Assembly (NCBI RefSeq): GCF_022581195.2
Contig: NC_061476.1
Span: 2,154,098 to 2,218,097 of the forward strand
DNA from: Helicoverpa zea
Lineage: Eukaryota > Arthropoda > Insecta > Lepidoptera > Noctuidae
Direction: 5' to 3'
Length of the DNA stretch: 64,000 nt
Shown here: positions 21,103-34,620 of the stretch, in pieces
How the letters are laid out: each line of letters opens with the position of its first letter
Position numbering within the stretch: position 1 is the stretch's first letter
Made by a program: the position numbers and the translations under genes
Notes under the pieces: generated by a model
The model's input: only the letters and a program-made list of their open reading frames with translations
Database searches by the model: none
Told to the model about the DNA's origin: nothing

Positions 21103-22983
21103 GGGTTTCAAAATGGCGGTCGGTTTTTTGGCGCTGAAAAATTGTGTACACGATTTGTTTGTGTCTGTTTTGACGTGGTTTTTGTCTTAAGAACACATTA
21201 ATTACGTTTTACTTATGTAGAATTAAGTGTTCTATCACGAGAATTTATAATAGGCACTATTACATGATTACATTTTTGTAAAACGATTCCTTGGCGTACA
21301 GCCATTGGTCATACAGTCGTAACCCAAAGCATAATATCACGCCGATACCGAAAACCGTCGTATCTGCAAATCCACATCAAGAAAATGACACGTGAGTGAC
21401 ACAACATAGATTAATTCCTAAGACCATGCTCACGGTGGATTATAACGCTCTAAATCTCGTTTACAAATTAAATCTTTTAATATTGCTAAACAGGTTCATT
21501 TATGTAAATTAGTTGTCGTAAAGTCAGATCGGTAGTTATAAAAATCAGAAAAAAAGTACAAGTTTTTTTTTAAATTATATCTTAAATTCTTTCAAGAGTC
21601 GTTCAACCACCTGGTTTTAGTAAAAAAAGAAGAATTAAAGCGATGTTAAACTAGAGAATTTGTAACAAAAAACCTAAGAATCTGTCTAGGAAGTAATAAA
21701 CGTTTTACAACGAGGAAAAGATTCACAAAGTTCAATTACTAACTTCCGAATCGATTACGATTCAATGGTATAGATAATGTGACGGAATTAATACCCAGTT
21801 TATCGATTAAACCAATCCAATTTTAATTAAATAATTAAAATTTTGATTTTACAATTATTCCAGCTTGATTGATTTGCTAATGAAGTGCGTTTTAACTAAT
21901 TATTTGTGGTTATGGTGTTTTAAGTATTTGTTAATTAATGGTTGGCTGTGATCAGCAAATAATTAATCATACAACATATAAATAAATAAGAAATAATTTG
22001 AATATTTTTCTCCATGTTTTATACTCGTATAAATAATTGTGAATGACATACATTTCAAGTACCTATAATTCGAGAGCTTGGAAAATACTTAATATCAAAT
22101 CAAAATTCCGAGCAATAGTTATAAAATTTGTCATTAATCTCTCGTTTTTCCCCAATGAATTGTAATCTTGACCATTTAAAACACTCTTTTGTATTTCAAA
22201 CGGAAATCTAATCTCTTTGAGATAATCGTGCGATCACTTTGATTTTTACAATTTTTCGAATATAAAAATTCAATCAAAAACGTGAATAGATTTTATAACT
22301 GTAAGTATATTTTTTAATTTTTTTCTGTTATTATGTCATGAAAATATTATTGGTATTAATAAAAAGGTGTCGTTTTTCACAGACGGCCCTGGTGTCCATG
22401 ATTTTGGCGGCAAAAAGTTCATTCTAAGCCAATGTCAGTATCGGCCATGCGTTAAAAATTGCCACAACCGTTGAAAAAAACCAAGTAATCTAGGTAAATA
22501 GCGAGAAATCAAGCGGCAATGTTACTAAACACGACCAACGATAAGTAGATTGATATTGTAAAATTTCGTATAGTAGAAATAATAAAAAATAAAATATATT
22601 TGTAACATCGAAATTGTCATTTACGCGCTTATTGTGTAAGCGTGGCGTAAGTTCAAATGTGCAAACTGGGCCTATGCAACTTTCTTATTTAATATTGATT
22701 TCATTTCATCTTTTCAATATCCCATAAGGTCTTAAAGTTCGGATCCATTACCAGGATAAAAATCCCATATATTAAATGACTGTTTATGCAAATCCAGTTT
22801 TTAGAAAATCGATTGATGAAATATAAAATCTTTCAGAATTAATTTCTTATAAGGATGCTGCTTAATATCCTTAACAACAGTTGTTTAGAGCTTATTAAGT
22901 CCCAAGGCCTCAATAACACAACCGACAGTATTCTATCAATGTCCAAGTTTTATCAGATCAAATGCCGTCCAAATGTTAAGTAA

Positions 22984-23553
22984 TGTAGGAATAATGGCGT
23001 CTCTAACGCATTTTATTGTATCGCATTTGAATATGTTTGGCTCTTTATGTTTAGTGCGGATTTGCTTGATGTTTTAATGCTATTTAAGGATGAAAAAGAA
23101 GAAAATTATAGTTTAGATGAGCTTAGTGATGCTGAAGAATCAAATAACGTGATTAATTTGATAGAAATTGATTAACTTAACATTATTGATAAAGTGTCAA
23201 ATAATGTTCGGAATGTTTAAGATTTTGGAAGCACTAATGTAGAAAAAGATTATAAAAAATTTAAGTTTAATTTTGCCGATGACGTGAGAGGAGGCAGAAA
23301 GCTTATCAAGAATATTAAATACTTGACATTAAAGGGTATCGAAGCTATAACCAAACAGACAGCTGAATAGATGTTAACTATAAAACAACTATTAAAAAAT
23401 AATGCAAAGCACCTTCTCGTTCATTCAGACATAGTAAACCAAATGTGCGTTGAATTCATTATTTTAAATCTATATTTAGAAGTTAGGAGACTTAATTTTA
23501 ATGATATAAAATTATTACAGACACGTGTAGAATGGCCTGGGGTCATAAAATGT
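22984..23553 (+). pseudogene. Stop-poor unidentified reading frame
   Basis: A single + frame runs 190 codons with only three stops (23173, 23218, 23368) and no frameshift. At about 30% GC roughly 14 would be expected. There is an in-frame ATG at 23047 and an acidic stretch ENYSLDELSDAEESNN. I do not recognise the protein. It may be a decayed transposon or other inserted gene, or chance, given that many frames were inspected. No splice-site pair delimits it. Confidence 0.25.
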
Positions 23554-26500
23554 TAAACTATGCTAAATCACTATCTAATCTGCATAGAAAATAATATGAA
23601 TATAAAAAGTAATAAAGACGCACGCGCCGAAGTAGATTGACTAGATTTTTTGTTGGAGAAATAAGAGATATTATTCTTAAATATTTTGAATCGAATAAGA
23701 TAAATGTCCATAAAGCTGTTAGCTTAGCTTTTTATGGAAATAATCATGTAAAATACTGCCTCTTTCAATCAAATTAGCATGCAATGAAACACCTCGACTG
23801 ACACAATCTAAAACACGAAATTTACAAAACGTAGCCGAAACAAAATGATATTCAAATCCGATCACAACGGGGGGCGGGCGCGTGCTACCGAAAAACGCTG
23901 AACCAATTCAAAAAACCGTTTTTCCGAGCTCCTAAAGAAGCCAGTGACCAAGACCCAGATTGGACCCTACGATATTACCGACAAAACATTCAAAAATGAT
24001 CTTTAAGCCAACGATGGTAAGAGCAAATCGAATGCACAAGTTTTTTTACATGGTTCCGTTTTTTACCGTCTTTTGTCACCCAAGCGAATGAAAAAGTTGG
24101 AAATCGTGAATAAAAAAATCCGTTTAATATTGGCATTGAACGGTCTGCAGATTTGAGCGTAGAAATTTGGTTTTAAAACGTATAATTTAGACTCGTGTCG
24201 TGCTCGGGTAGCTAAAATAAATGTCACGTTTCCAACTATTGTATAGATGGGTCGCAAGAAATTGATATTTTTCTATCATCTTCCGTCTGTTGGCTATTAA
24301 TAAAACCATTTTGATAGATCACTCCCATTCATTGTTAAAAAAAACTACAATAACCTGATGAATTTTGAGAATGGCGTTTTTGTGGTACACAAAGCTGATT
24401 TTGATATGCTTTCCTAGATTTTACGGGATCCAAAATGTCATTTCAAGAAAGTCATCGATTATCCTCAGCATTTTTAGTTTTTCCTTTTTTTTCTATATTG
24501 TTGGTGTTAATGCTTATTATATTGGTGCTACCTATTAAATTTGAACAATGGCCTGAATGGAAGCTATTCAATGTCGCTTTAGTTAATTAGCGTCACCATG
24601 ACACGAGTCGTGGTTCTGGTGACCGACATGGATGGCTGCTGACTGCTGAGGCTCATTCTTCTGGTATAATTAGTTCCTTACAAGTGTCTTAGTCACAGGA
24701 AGTTTAAGGTGGAATGATATCATCTACCTTCCTTTTTTCAAGCTTACCATTAAGAATATATGCACCATTCAGACCACCATCAGTAATCATCCCATCTTAT
24801 AATAGCATGATTGTCACATCTCCTATTCCAAGATCTAAATCATAGTCTGATTCTTCATAAAGCATTTTAATACAAATAGGGATATCAGGATTAGTTCCAG
24901 ATCCTGATCGAATGTGGTATGAAGCGTGTCGTGTATATCTCGATGATATTACCTTTTCGTCGACGCTTGCGCACCCTGAGCAAATATGGACGCGTAATGA
25001 CGTATAGAGCTTTGATTTTCTAGACTGGATTTTGATTATCGATCCTGAGAATGATAAGTTTAATTCAGTAGAAGATGATTAAAAAATAACGGATGGTAAT
25101 GTTAAATGATTAAAAACTGCTATAGATACGTTAAACTGAAGACTACAATTTTTTGTTCCTAAATTCAATTACTTAATGTGTAAAACGCTATAAAAACCAC
25201 AACAAAGAATTAAAAAAAAGCGACAATGTTTACCATAAACACATGATTAGGGCATTGGAGCGACAAAAACTGAAGGTATAAATAAAACGGCCCATAAAAT
25301 TATGCAAATACACCAATTTGTTTGGTAATTAATTAGTTTTTAGTAATAAAACGCGTGAATTTTACTATAATAGCCGTGTTTTACCTTGGTCGTGAAATGT
25401 TGTCACTTTTTTGAAGATGACTCATTTGTGTTTATGGGAAGACATTACTACGAATTGTAATTAGATGAGTAACGATCATGATGTTTTGTTCTTCTTAAAC
25501 GTTTTCGTGTATTTTATCTTTTTCTTCTTTGTTCATAGTAACCTTATCCATAACAATAACACTTTTGTCTTTAATTTTAGATGTTTTCTCTGGTACCTAC
25601 ACTTTTACTAATATGTACGGAGTGACGGGTCTAAAAATTTCAAGGTCTACATTTCTGAGATCGATGGGTCCCATCGTTAGTTCGTTCCAGGACCCATTAA
25701 GATTTCCGCCCGCCATGAGATGCGCGGGAGCAAGTAATATACCCATTTTCAAAACATCGCATCTGATCTAGATCAGTATCAAGCGATTTTCGACTTTAAG
25801 ACTTAGCTATAATAATAAACGTATTAGATTTAAATCAATATTTGTGGTTCTATATTCAGAGTGATTTGCTAAATCATTTCTAACAATGTTAAGTCTATTT
25901 TTCTTTAGCACTTCAACAAATTGCATATTGTCGAGAAATTAAATTTCGTTCAAAGCACTTTTGATCTTATTCCTTTGTTTTAAGGATAATTTTTGTTTGT
26001 GATCTGCGTTCCTTCTCAGAAACCGCCTGTAGTTTAGTATCACTCATTTTTATAGTGGTTTTAAGATAATGGTATTGATTTACCGCTGTACATGGTTATC
26101 CGAACAATCTATAATAACTTTTCTATAGGATGCTGTACAGTTCGCCACACACGTTTTTGAAAATAATAAAAACTGTAGAAGAAATGCTTTGAGGAACCGC
26201 TTCTGATGTTGACTTAAAGACTTGAGATAACATAACTTTAGCAGTTTTAAACTTTCCAACTTCTAATTCATACATTTTAAAATTCATCATTAATAGGTAG
26301 GATTATTATGGCCATCATTTTAATAAAAATCATGTATAATATGTTTTTGCTCCATAAAACCTACTTTAATAGTGACATTTTACTATTTTCATGTACAAAC
26401 GATACCAATACCATAAAATCGATCAATATAACTAACAACAAGAACGCCATCAAAATTGGTTTCGCACGTCCGCACAAACAAACTGACAAAACCATAATAT

Positions 26501-27620
26501 TATAACAATAAAAAAATATTATCTCCAATACATAGAATTGCAATATACAAAAAACACTACGTGGTTCTGGCGCAGGAAGTGGCATATGCTTTGTCTCTTT
26601 CACACTTTAGACAAGAGCTATTGTCATCTCGTTCTTGCGTAATACCAGTTTTGGCGGGTAAATGTGGGTTTGCATGGTGGCCATAGAATGATGTAAATGA
26701 TGAAGGGTGTCTTTGTTTTTGTAGAGAAACTAGCTTGAGAAGGATTTTATATGAAGATGCTGTAAAAGGCAGTGTAGATGCAGATTGCAGAGGAATCATT
26801 TTTATCTGCCGACACGAATGTGTCCAAGTAACTCATAGAAATATTTTTGAAGAGGTTTAGGTATCAAACCAGTAAGTGAGTCTGTTTAGGTATCAAATAA
26901 GTAAATGGCGATGGCTAAATGCTGTATAGATGGACGAATGAAGTATGAATCCAGCTATAACTAATATTCCCTAAAAGAAGCTCTAAGAAAATAAGTTTTA
27001 GAGTCAAACAAACAAACTTGTGATGCTAAAGCAGCTATCACAGTAATATTAAAAGATTATGCAAGGATGATAGAAAAAGAAGCAAAAACTAAAACAAATA
27101 AGGGCTTGACAGGTCTAAAGGAATTTCCAGATCTATAGCAAGGTATGAATGGTGTAAAACATGGTGTAACACAGCAGGTGACCACAATTTCTCTTTAAAC
27201 ACGACAGCACAACAAAACAACCCTTGATCCTGTCACATAAGACCTAATTTCCCTTGACTGGAGTTTAGATATGACAGGTGAGTGACGAGACACATTCAAA
27301 TATGTACTTTACAGACTTGAAATAAGAGTTATAGTTGCGAGCAATCGTAAATGTCAATCATAAGTTGATACAGTTGATGACAACGGCTAATTAAGCGGTA
27401 ATATTTAAGAATTATGTTATTGACTGATGTTTTTAATACGAAACGATGTATGGAGTAAAATTTTTGTTTATTGCTAGTAATTGCCGTGAAGAATTGGAAA
27501 TGTATTGTGAAGGAAAGTGATTAAAGACACAGCTGTGGTGCATGTTTTGTAAATTGTATGTCAACCGAGGACCTAATTACTACTTGGTGCATTTTTAATT
27601 AAGGATCGTTTATGCAAATT

Positions 27621-27711
27621 CGAAAATCGATCTCAGTGGCGTGCACTTGGAGAAGCCTATGTCCAGCAGTGGACTGCGATAGGCTGATGATGATGATGAT
27701 GATGATGATGC
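27621..27711 (+). mobile_element. RTE-type LINE 3' tail with (TGA)n
   Basis: The frame SQWRALGEAYVQQWTAIG ends at TGA 27685-27687 and runs straight into nine TGA units (27685-27711). It is the same protein end as the - strand fragment at 6038-6175 (GEAYVQQWTSYG) but diverged, so it is an independent truncated insertion. Confidence 0.75.
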
Positions 27712-28122
27712 AAAACTCTGTAATGTCTGCAGATCATAGATGACTGTGTTTAATATTCATGTCAGAGAGAGTAGTAGATTGGCTATGTCGTAAGATTTTA
27801 TTAAATTACTCCTAATCTTGCTTTAATGGAAGATCAGAAGTGTTTTAAATGAAGTATAGAAATAAATAAAGCAACAGAATCAATTTCAACCGAGATATGG
27901 TGCTTTAAACACAGCCTTGACTTGAGAGTCGTAGGTTCAATAATTTCGTCACAACTGCTCTAAAATCAGTGAAAACATCGTGAGGAAACTGCCATGTTCT
28001 AGAACAAATTGATTTGAAGATTTTTATCAACCGCAGCCCGTAATTTGTGATAGATTGTATGATACAGAAAGACAACAGGATAAAAGTTTTTTTTCTAAGA
28101 TAGTATCATCAGATAGTAAAAA

Positions 28123-28408
28123 GTCGTGGTGGCCTAGTGGGTAAAGAACCATCCTCTCGAGTAAGAGGGCGCGGGTTCGATTCCAGGTCAGACAAGTACC
28201 AATGCAACTTTCCTAAGTTTGTATGTACTTTCTAAGTATATCTTGGACACCAATGGCTGATAAAAAGGTGAAGGAAAACATCTTGAGGAAACCTGGACTG
28301 TAAAGTTTGAAATCACCAACCCGCATTGAGCAAGCGTGGTGATTAATGCTCAATCCTTCTCCGTGTGAGAGGAGGCCTGTGCCCAGCAGTGGGACGATAA
28401 AAAAAAAG
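28123..28408 (+). mobile_element. SINE with tRNA-like head and RTE-like tail
   Basis: The first ~140 bp (GTCGTGGTGGCCTAGTGGGT through GACACCAATGGCTG, B box GGGTTCGATTCC) match the SINE at 6611. The rest is different and ends GAGGCCTGTGCCCAGCAGTG then GGACGAT and an A-run, which resembles the RTE C-terminal coding and tail sequence. It therefore belongs to a distinct SINE subfamily that borrows an RTE 3' end. Confidence 0.8.
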
Positions 28409-30921
28409 GCTGTAACAACAGTATCATCTTAAATTTTAGACACTTATTCAAAATCAAATCAAATCACTATAATAATTAAGCCTATAATAATATCAGCTAC
28501 CAGCTGCCATCTTAATTTTAGTATAATTTCTATGCATATCATTCTAGGCATCGATAGTACATATTAGCATAGATATTGAACTACCAACTTAATCCATTAA
28601 AACCATAGCAAATTTTTAATCTTAAACGATAACAACCATCATTAAGATCCTGTTTATTTGCAAAGAAATCGCCCATTATATTCTTCTGGGTATTAGTATT
28701 TTTCTGAACTGCAGAGACGGTGAAATTTAAATCTCCTTTCAATGCTTTAAGGTCCAGTCTTTTGAACTCATGATACACCTTTCTTTGGTCACCATCTCTT
28801 CGATCATGGTTTGCAAAAAGTAGGTTACTGTGTTATTGTTCATCCCCATTGACACAAGCGTTCAGGGTTTGCACCCCATGGCTCGGATTTAAGCTGGGGG
28901 AACGGTCATTGTCCCGTCAGATGACCGTTGGAGGGTCACAGATTATTTTGCAGACTCTCACAATGTATGTTTGGATTATTATCAGGATATTTGTAAGTGA
29001 TATTATTAATTGTGATGCAAATTTTTGGTTTTGAAAAGACATAACTTTAGTAATAGGAATTATTGGTGCATGTGGGTAATGTATAAAATTATCGTCAAAA
29101 GTTATATGATGAGTTTTTGGTTTATTTATTCTTACTTTTTTTACAGATACTATCATTTATAGTAATTACTCCAGATTCTGATTCTATGACTTTAGTCTAC
29201 CTACTCATAATTTGATACATTATGTGTATCATAAACATATTCTTACACCTAGATTTTTTTGCAGAAAATGGTTCCATAAAAACACCTAATTATTCAATCC
29301 ACATATCTTCATCTGTCATCTACCTTCACAAAATTTCGAAAATAAACGCAAATTCCCACACTATTGAAACGCCAATAAATTAATGCATTCAAAAGATATT
29401 CAAGAATCTCTAATGCATCACATATTGCATCTCGTTGCATAAGCTTTTGACGGAAACTTATTGTTAGAAAAAAAGCTTTTGAAGAATTCCCTCAGATGCG
29501 TAAAATTTCGTTCCCATGGGATATCAAAGGAAACCACTCAACCACGGAAAAATGTGCTTTAACGAACAAAAATTAAGATTGAAATTCCAATCTCGATTGG
29601 CAGCGTACGTGATTGATGAAAAAAATTGATTGTGAATTCTATGTGTGTAGATATTAGGGTGTTTTTTGTTTGTTTATGGGGGTGGAAAACCATCACCTGC
29701 CGGGTCGTGGGACAGGTCGTAAGCATCCCTCTTATGGTACCGAATTGCACATCCTGTATCGGATTTTGACGGGATAAACAGAAGCATTTGTTTAGTTTTA
29801 TCATAATGCGCGAGAGGCGTTTTAAATGGTCGGAATTAACGGCAAATGTTCTTTGGTAATGCATTATTATCTTGACATAATTTTGCACTGAAATAAATAT
29901 GAGATACATTTAAAATTGTGTCCGTAATATTATAATATAACAGGTTTTTTTCAGTCGAAATGTTTGATTATAATTGAGCTTTTCCTTCATGTTTTAAAAC
30001 ATTTCATGAATGAGATATGAAGGTATTCAAAAATATTTTCTTGTTGATATTATGATAACACTCAGAAAATATCACGTGAAACGAACTTTTATGTTATGTA
30101 ATTGTTAAATTGCAACTAATATAATTTTTAACGTTTGTTCAAAACCTACGTTTTCTAGGAAAAATATTTCACCGAGTTTTTCTGCGTGGGAGCACCAAGG
30201 TGACACGATTTATCGGCGGCCAGTATTTTTAGATGTTCCAAAATTAAATCGAATTCTAATTTCGAATGTTATTTTTATTTTGACGGGTAATTGGGACCTA
30301 TTTTATTTATATTTATTTTATGTGGGTACTTTTCTTTATAATGTTCTTAGGAATGATTTATTTGGTTAATAAAGCTTATCAAGCATCTGGGTTTTTTATT
30401 GGTATTTAGGTCATATTATTTGTAGGCGTTACATGTACATTTTTATTTTACTTATGTCAACTCCGAAATATCGTTGAGGTGATGAATAGAAACAAATAAA
30501 GTTTATTTTGTCTAGTTTACTTTATTCTAGACGCTCATGTAAAATACCCAAATAAAGTAAGGAAAAACAAAACTAGCTGCAAATTCATTGATAAAATAAA
30601 AACTCAGACCCGATGATATAAACAAAGAACTATCAACACATGGTCTTAAACTATGTGGGCTGTTACATTTAGGTAAAAATGCACCTTATTTCATAACAAT
30701 TAGAGTCGCATTTCACTTGACAGTAACAGCGATAAATTGAGGAAATGTCTCTGTAGTTCAAAACAATAGGTTTTTATTATACGATCGTACACATTTGCGT
30801 GCAGAAAAATTGTATGCTATAAAGTACCCACACACTACAAACTTTTGGTCGGCCGATAGTTTGCTTGGGCTCAAAAATCAGTATGAAGATGAATGGTAGT
30901 ACACACTTTATAAAGATTTAT

Positions 30922-31066
30922 GGCCTTACTACAAAAACTTTAACCCCTGTTTTACACTTGTCTAAAAAAATTTTGGCTGCAAAATGAACCGTATGTCAAC
31001 GTCATAATTTGTCATTTTTTTAGACAAGTCTTAAACTGACGTTTAAAAGTTTTTGTGGTAAGACGG
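30922..31066 (+). mobile_element. Palindromic MITE, copy 1
   Basis: The termini CTTACTACAAAAACT and AGTTTTTGTGGTAAG are near-perfect inverted repeats, and a second inverted pair (CTTGTCTAAAAAAAT and ATTTTTTTAGACAAG) lies inside. The sequence recurs in opposite orientation at 41744-41888 with about 10% differences. No coding capacity. Confidence 0.7.
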
Positions 31067-32134
31067 CAAGTATTTAGCCGGTATCAGACCGTCTAAAAAT
31101 TATGATTGGAATAAAAAAATAAAAAAAAAAACAATTAATATATTCAACTGTCGGCTGACTGTTAGTCTGCAGTTTGCGGGTATTCATAAAGTGATTAATT
31201 TTAAACTGATATAAGGATGTGTGTTTAGCTTATTTGATGAGGTAATTCAGTGATGTCATTTATAAGACGCAGCTAGATTCAATTAAGTATTTAATAGTCT
31301 CATTTACACATCAGTTTGTACGGTAAAAGAGATTTTTTGCTGGATATTCAATAGTATGTTCCTTTTTGTTAGATTATCAACAAGGAAATAGAGATATCCA
31401 TATTTTTGATTAACTGAAAGTAAAAAATATATCTCTTACTTACACACCTCATCGATCAAAACATCTAATTAATTTGACCAAAGATTTTGTATGCATGTGT
31501 ACCAAAATTCAGCTCATTCAAAAATGCATTCTATTGCCTTCAAAATAAAGTTTGCAATCGCTAAATTTCCCGTTGCTAGGGTCGTATATAGACGTTCTAT
31601 GGCGTGACCAGGCTAGCGTTGCTGACGTCATCAAGCAATAATCAATGGTTAAGACCATAGATTGACTAATGGTAGAAGATTGGGGCGAAAAACCCAGCTG
31701 TTATTTCAGTTTGTTGGGTAGAATTTTGACTATTTAGATAGGAATGAATTATTTGTAAAAAAAAAAACGCTTTTATTAAACCGTAGTTTCTGCCATATTA
31801 AACGGAAAAATCCCCAAGTTTTAATTGAAAAAAAAAATCAGAAAACATAAAGAGAATACAAAAAGTGAGACGCAACAAATACTTTGTTAAAGTCTGTCAT
31901 GAAAAAGAAAAATTGCGAAAAATTCCCAAAATCCATACAAAATGACAGCAGACAGACACTTTCTAAGGCTTCTAACAGGTGTTCGCAAAAAATACAAAAA
32001 ATTATATAGGTCAGGTGTTCACTGTGTTCACGGAGACCACCCGGGTAATGTGGAGTTTACCCATTACATGGGAGAGTGGGCAATGTGTGCATACTTGTTA
32101 GCACCCACTTGTGATCGTCATATGTCACTGTGTT

Positions 32135-32250
32135 ATGTTACACACTCGCTGTTTCCCGCAGCTGGGTAAAAAGAAGCTAAAGTTCCTTCTCAGGACTGTG
32201 TGTACCAAGTTTTATTTCAATCAGTTCAGTAGTTTTAGCATCATAAAATA
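32135..32250 (+). repeat. Degraded dispersed repeat fragment
   Basis: CGCTGTTTCCCGCAGCTGGG, then TAAAAAGAAGCTAAAGTTCC and CAATCAGTTCAGTAGTTTT resemble common lepidopteran non-autonomous repeat interiors. The 75-codon ORF overlapping its start (31942-32169) has no motif and is not called. Confidence 0.4.
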
Positions 32251-32905
32251 AAAAGTGGCAAAGGAAAAGTCGTTCCTTCCTGACTAGTGAGATCTACGTG
32301 GCAATATTTATCAAAATTAGTTTAGGCGTACGTTAATAAATATTAGGCCGAATCTGTATTCCAAATTTCAATAAGGCAAAAACTAGACACTCTTCTGGAA
32401 AATTTTCTTTATGTGATTTTTATTCTAAACATAGATTTGTTATTTAATATTTATGAGAGGCTATAATTGGATGGATTATTTCTCAAATCCCATCAGGATA
32501 TTATTAATTTTCCTAAGAATTAATTAAGAAGAAGAGCAGTTTTATACATATCTAATTATGCCCTATATAATATTTAATGATAATTAGAAGTATAAGCAGC
32601 GGCTTAGGTTTAATATCACGGCGTGTTAAGTTCAATTTTAACTATTAAAGAAGTACGCAGTTAGCATCTTAAGTGACCAGGTTAAGAAAACCCATACTGC
32701 ACCATAAATCTACTGAGAAACTAGCAGAGGTCACACAAACGGATAAATTATAGACCCTCCTGCAATTAGCATAGATACGGCGGACCCCTAGATTAGAGCG
32801 GGTTCTGCTTATCTTCTAGTTAGATTTATTGTAACTATTATATTTGTTAGTTAAAGTCAGTTTAGACTATCATTTGTAACTTGAACTATGTGTAAGATAT
32901 TTGTC

Positions 32906-33160
32906 TTTGATATGGCAAAAAGATTTTTAGATTTTACTTACTTACTTCTGCATCAGGTTAAAAACCGACTCCAACTTAGTTGAGAAAACGCTAGGTAAAT
33001 TATTATTCTTATTAATTGTTTTACGTATAGGCCGATAGTGCAAGAAACATTTTTAGATTTTACATTCTACTTAGCTGCATCAGGTTAAAAGCCGACTCCA
33101 ACTTATTTGAGACAAAAAGGCTAAGTAAATAATGATTCTTATTAAATGATTTAACTTTAG
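32906..33160 (+). repeat. Two tandem ~125-bp units derived from a SINE tail
   Basis: Unit 1 (about 32906-33030) and unit 2 (about 33031-33160) share TTTTTAGATTTTAC, GCATCAGGTTAAAA, CCGACTCCAACTTA and ATTCTTATTAA. The core GGTTAAAAGCCGACTCCAAC resembles the 3' part of the SINE family (GGTTAGACTGGAAGCCGACC). Confidence 0.65.
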
Positions 33161-34469
33161 TCCAAAAGTTGACCATTGCTCACATCATAGGGGATTACCC
33201 GAATTACTTTTTATTTAATTAACAATGTATAGGCAAAAAAAAACTTCAAGATAAACATGTTTTGGGCTTAAATTGTAAACGGATTAATAAATTGAATAAA
33301 ACTAAGTTAAAATAACTAATTAGTATCAACTTTTAGAGTTCCCCCGGTCAACCCTTGAACGATGACTGGCGATTTAAAGACCTCTTGTAATTTTGCCTGC
33401 ATTTGCTATTTTAAGGGACCCAAATTAATCATTTTAGGGTTAAAGGGAACTATTTTGATTTATTATTCTGCACTTGAGTTACGGAAAACTGTTAAGGCTA
33501 TTGTTAGTGTTATTAGCACGTAAGAGAATAATTAAAATATTTTACAATTACTTATGAAATATACTAAAATTCAAATTCATAAAATAGGAATACAATGCTA
33601 TAGTGATTATAAATCACTAATAAAGCTCGTCAAAATTAAACAGAGTTGATAAAATAAATAAATATATTGACAAATATCTACGGGTGTTAACTTCGTGCTC
33701 CTTTTATTTTGTCCTAAAGTGTAATTTGTAAATGCGGTAGTATCTGAAGTTTGAGAAGGTCGTCAATGCATCAGTGGTTCTAAGGTTGTGGATGTAAATA
33801 ATGTTGGTGACTTTTACAAGTTTTAAGATACTTGGTATTATACTTATTTTATTGGTAAATTACTGAGAGAATTTTGTGTTAATACAGTGTCTAGCAAATC
33901 ATTATGTGAATAAATCATTAGCTTTATTAATTTGAAATTAAATGTGGTAAGTAGGCACTCAAACTTTTTTAAAATCGGTCAAGCCTTTTTGGCGTCACAA
34001 ATAAAGTAACTATAATAACTACATCAGTTGGGGAGGACGTCACGAAAATTTTTGAAACAAAGAAAATGCGAAAATTATGCAACATGTCTCGTTGAACGCA
34101 AAAAATAACTCACTGACGCAAAACCTGGGTTGCTAACTACAACACCCTGTTTATAGGGAATTCAAGGAAGTTAAATCTTAAATAATCAGTCTAGAATTAA
34201 AGTCTTCAATACAAGAAAGATAATTTTCAATCATATCTCAGAAATATAAAAGGATATGAATGCATTTTGAATATGAAAAGTCAAGTCGTAGAACTTCGAA
34301 GTTATAATCATTTAGGAACTTAGAGAATGGCGCCAATTTTTTTCAACTACAGTAAATTCCAAGCGTCAATTCAAGAATAAATCATTAATTTGTAACTTAT
34401 ACCCTACAAATTAAAATTACAAAAAAAAAAAAATACAATAAAAAAAACCGACATGGCAACACAAGAATA

Positions 34470-34620
34470 GCATGGATGCGCCACCTGCGCTCGCGCCTAA
34501 TTTCTGTTGGCATTGAGCGGCGTCAAGGTCACTCTAGTTGAATGACGTCATTACAACGCTTTCGGCTGCGACTGGTGAATACGACCAGTCGCATATCCGC
34601 GTTTTGTACTGACTAACTAT
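34470..34620. promoter_or_regulatory. GC-rich island in rotund intron, candidate regulatory element
   Basis: Clearly higher GC than its surroundings, with a CRE/ATF-type palindrome TGACGTCA at 34543-34550. A perfect 9-bp inverted repeat GCGACTGGT...ACCAGTCGC lies at 34568-34592. No splice-bounded ORF. A similar arrangement (CTAGCGTTGCTGACGTCATC) lies at 31613-31632, so a diverged repeat is an alternative. Confidence 0.25.

Noticed and set aside
23844..24478. + strand frame of about 210 codons with eight stops and no frameshift
   Set aside because: Stop count is only moderately below expectation (about 13-14) and no family is recognised. Noted only because it follows the stop-poor frame at 22984-23553.
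27685..27711. Regular TGA repeats, first considered as a microsatellite or array
   Set aside because: They directly follow the stop of an RTE C-terminal frame and are the normal (TGA)n tail of that LINE, not a CRISPR-like or independent array.
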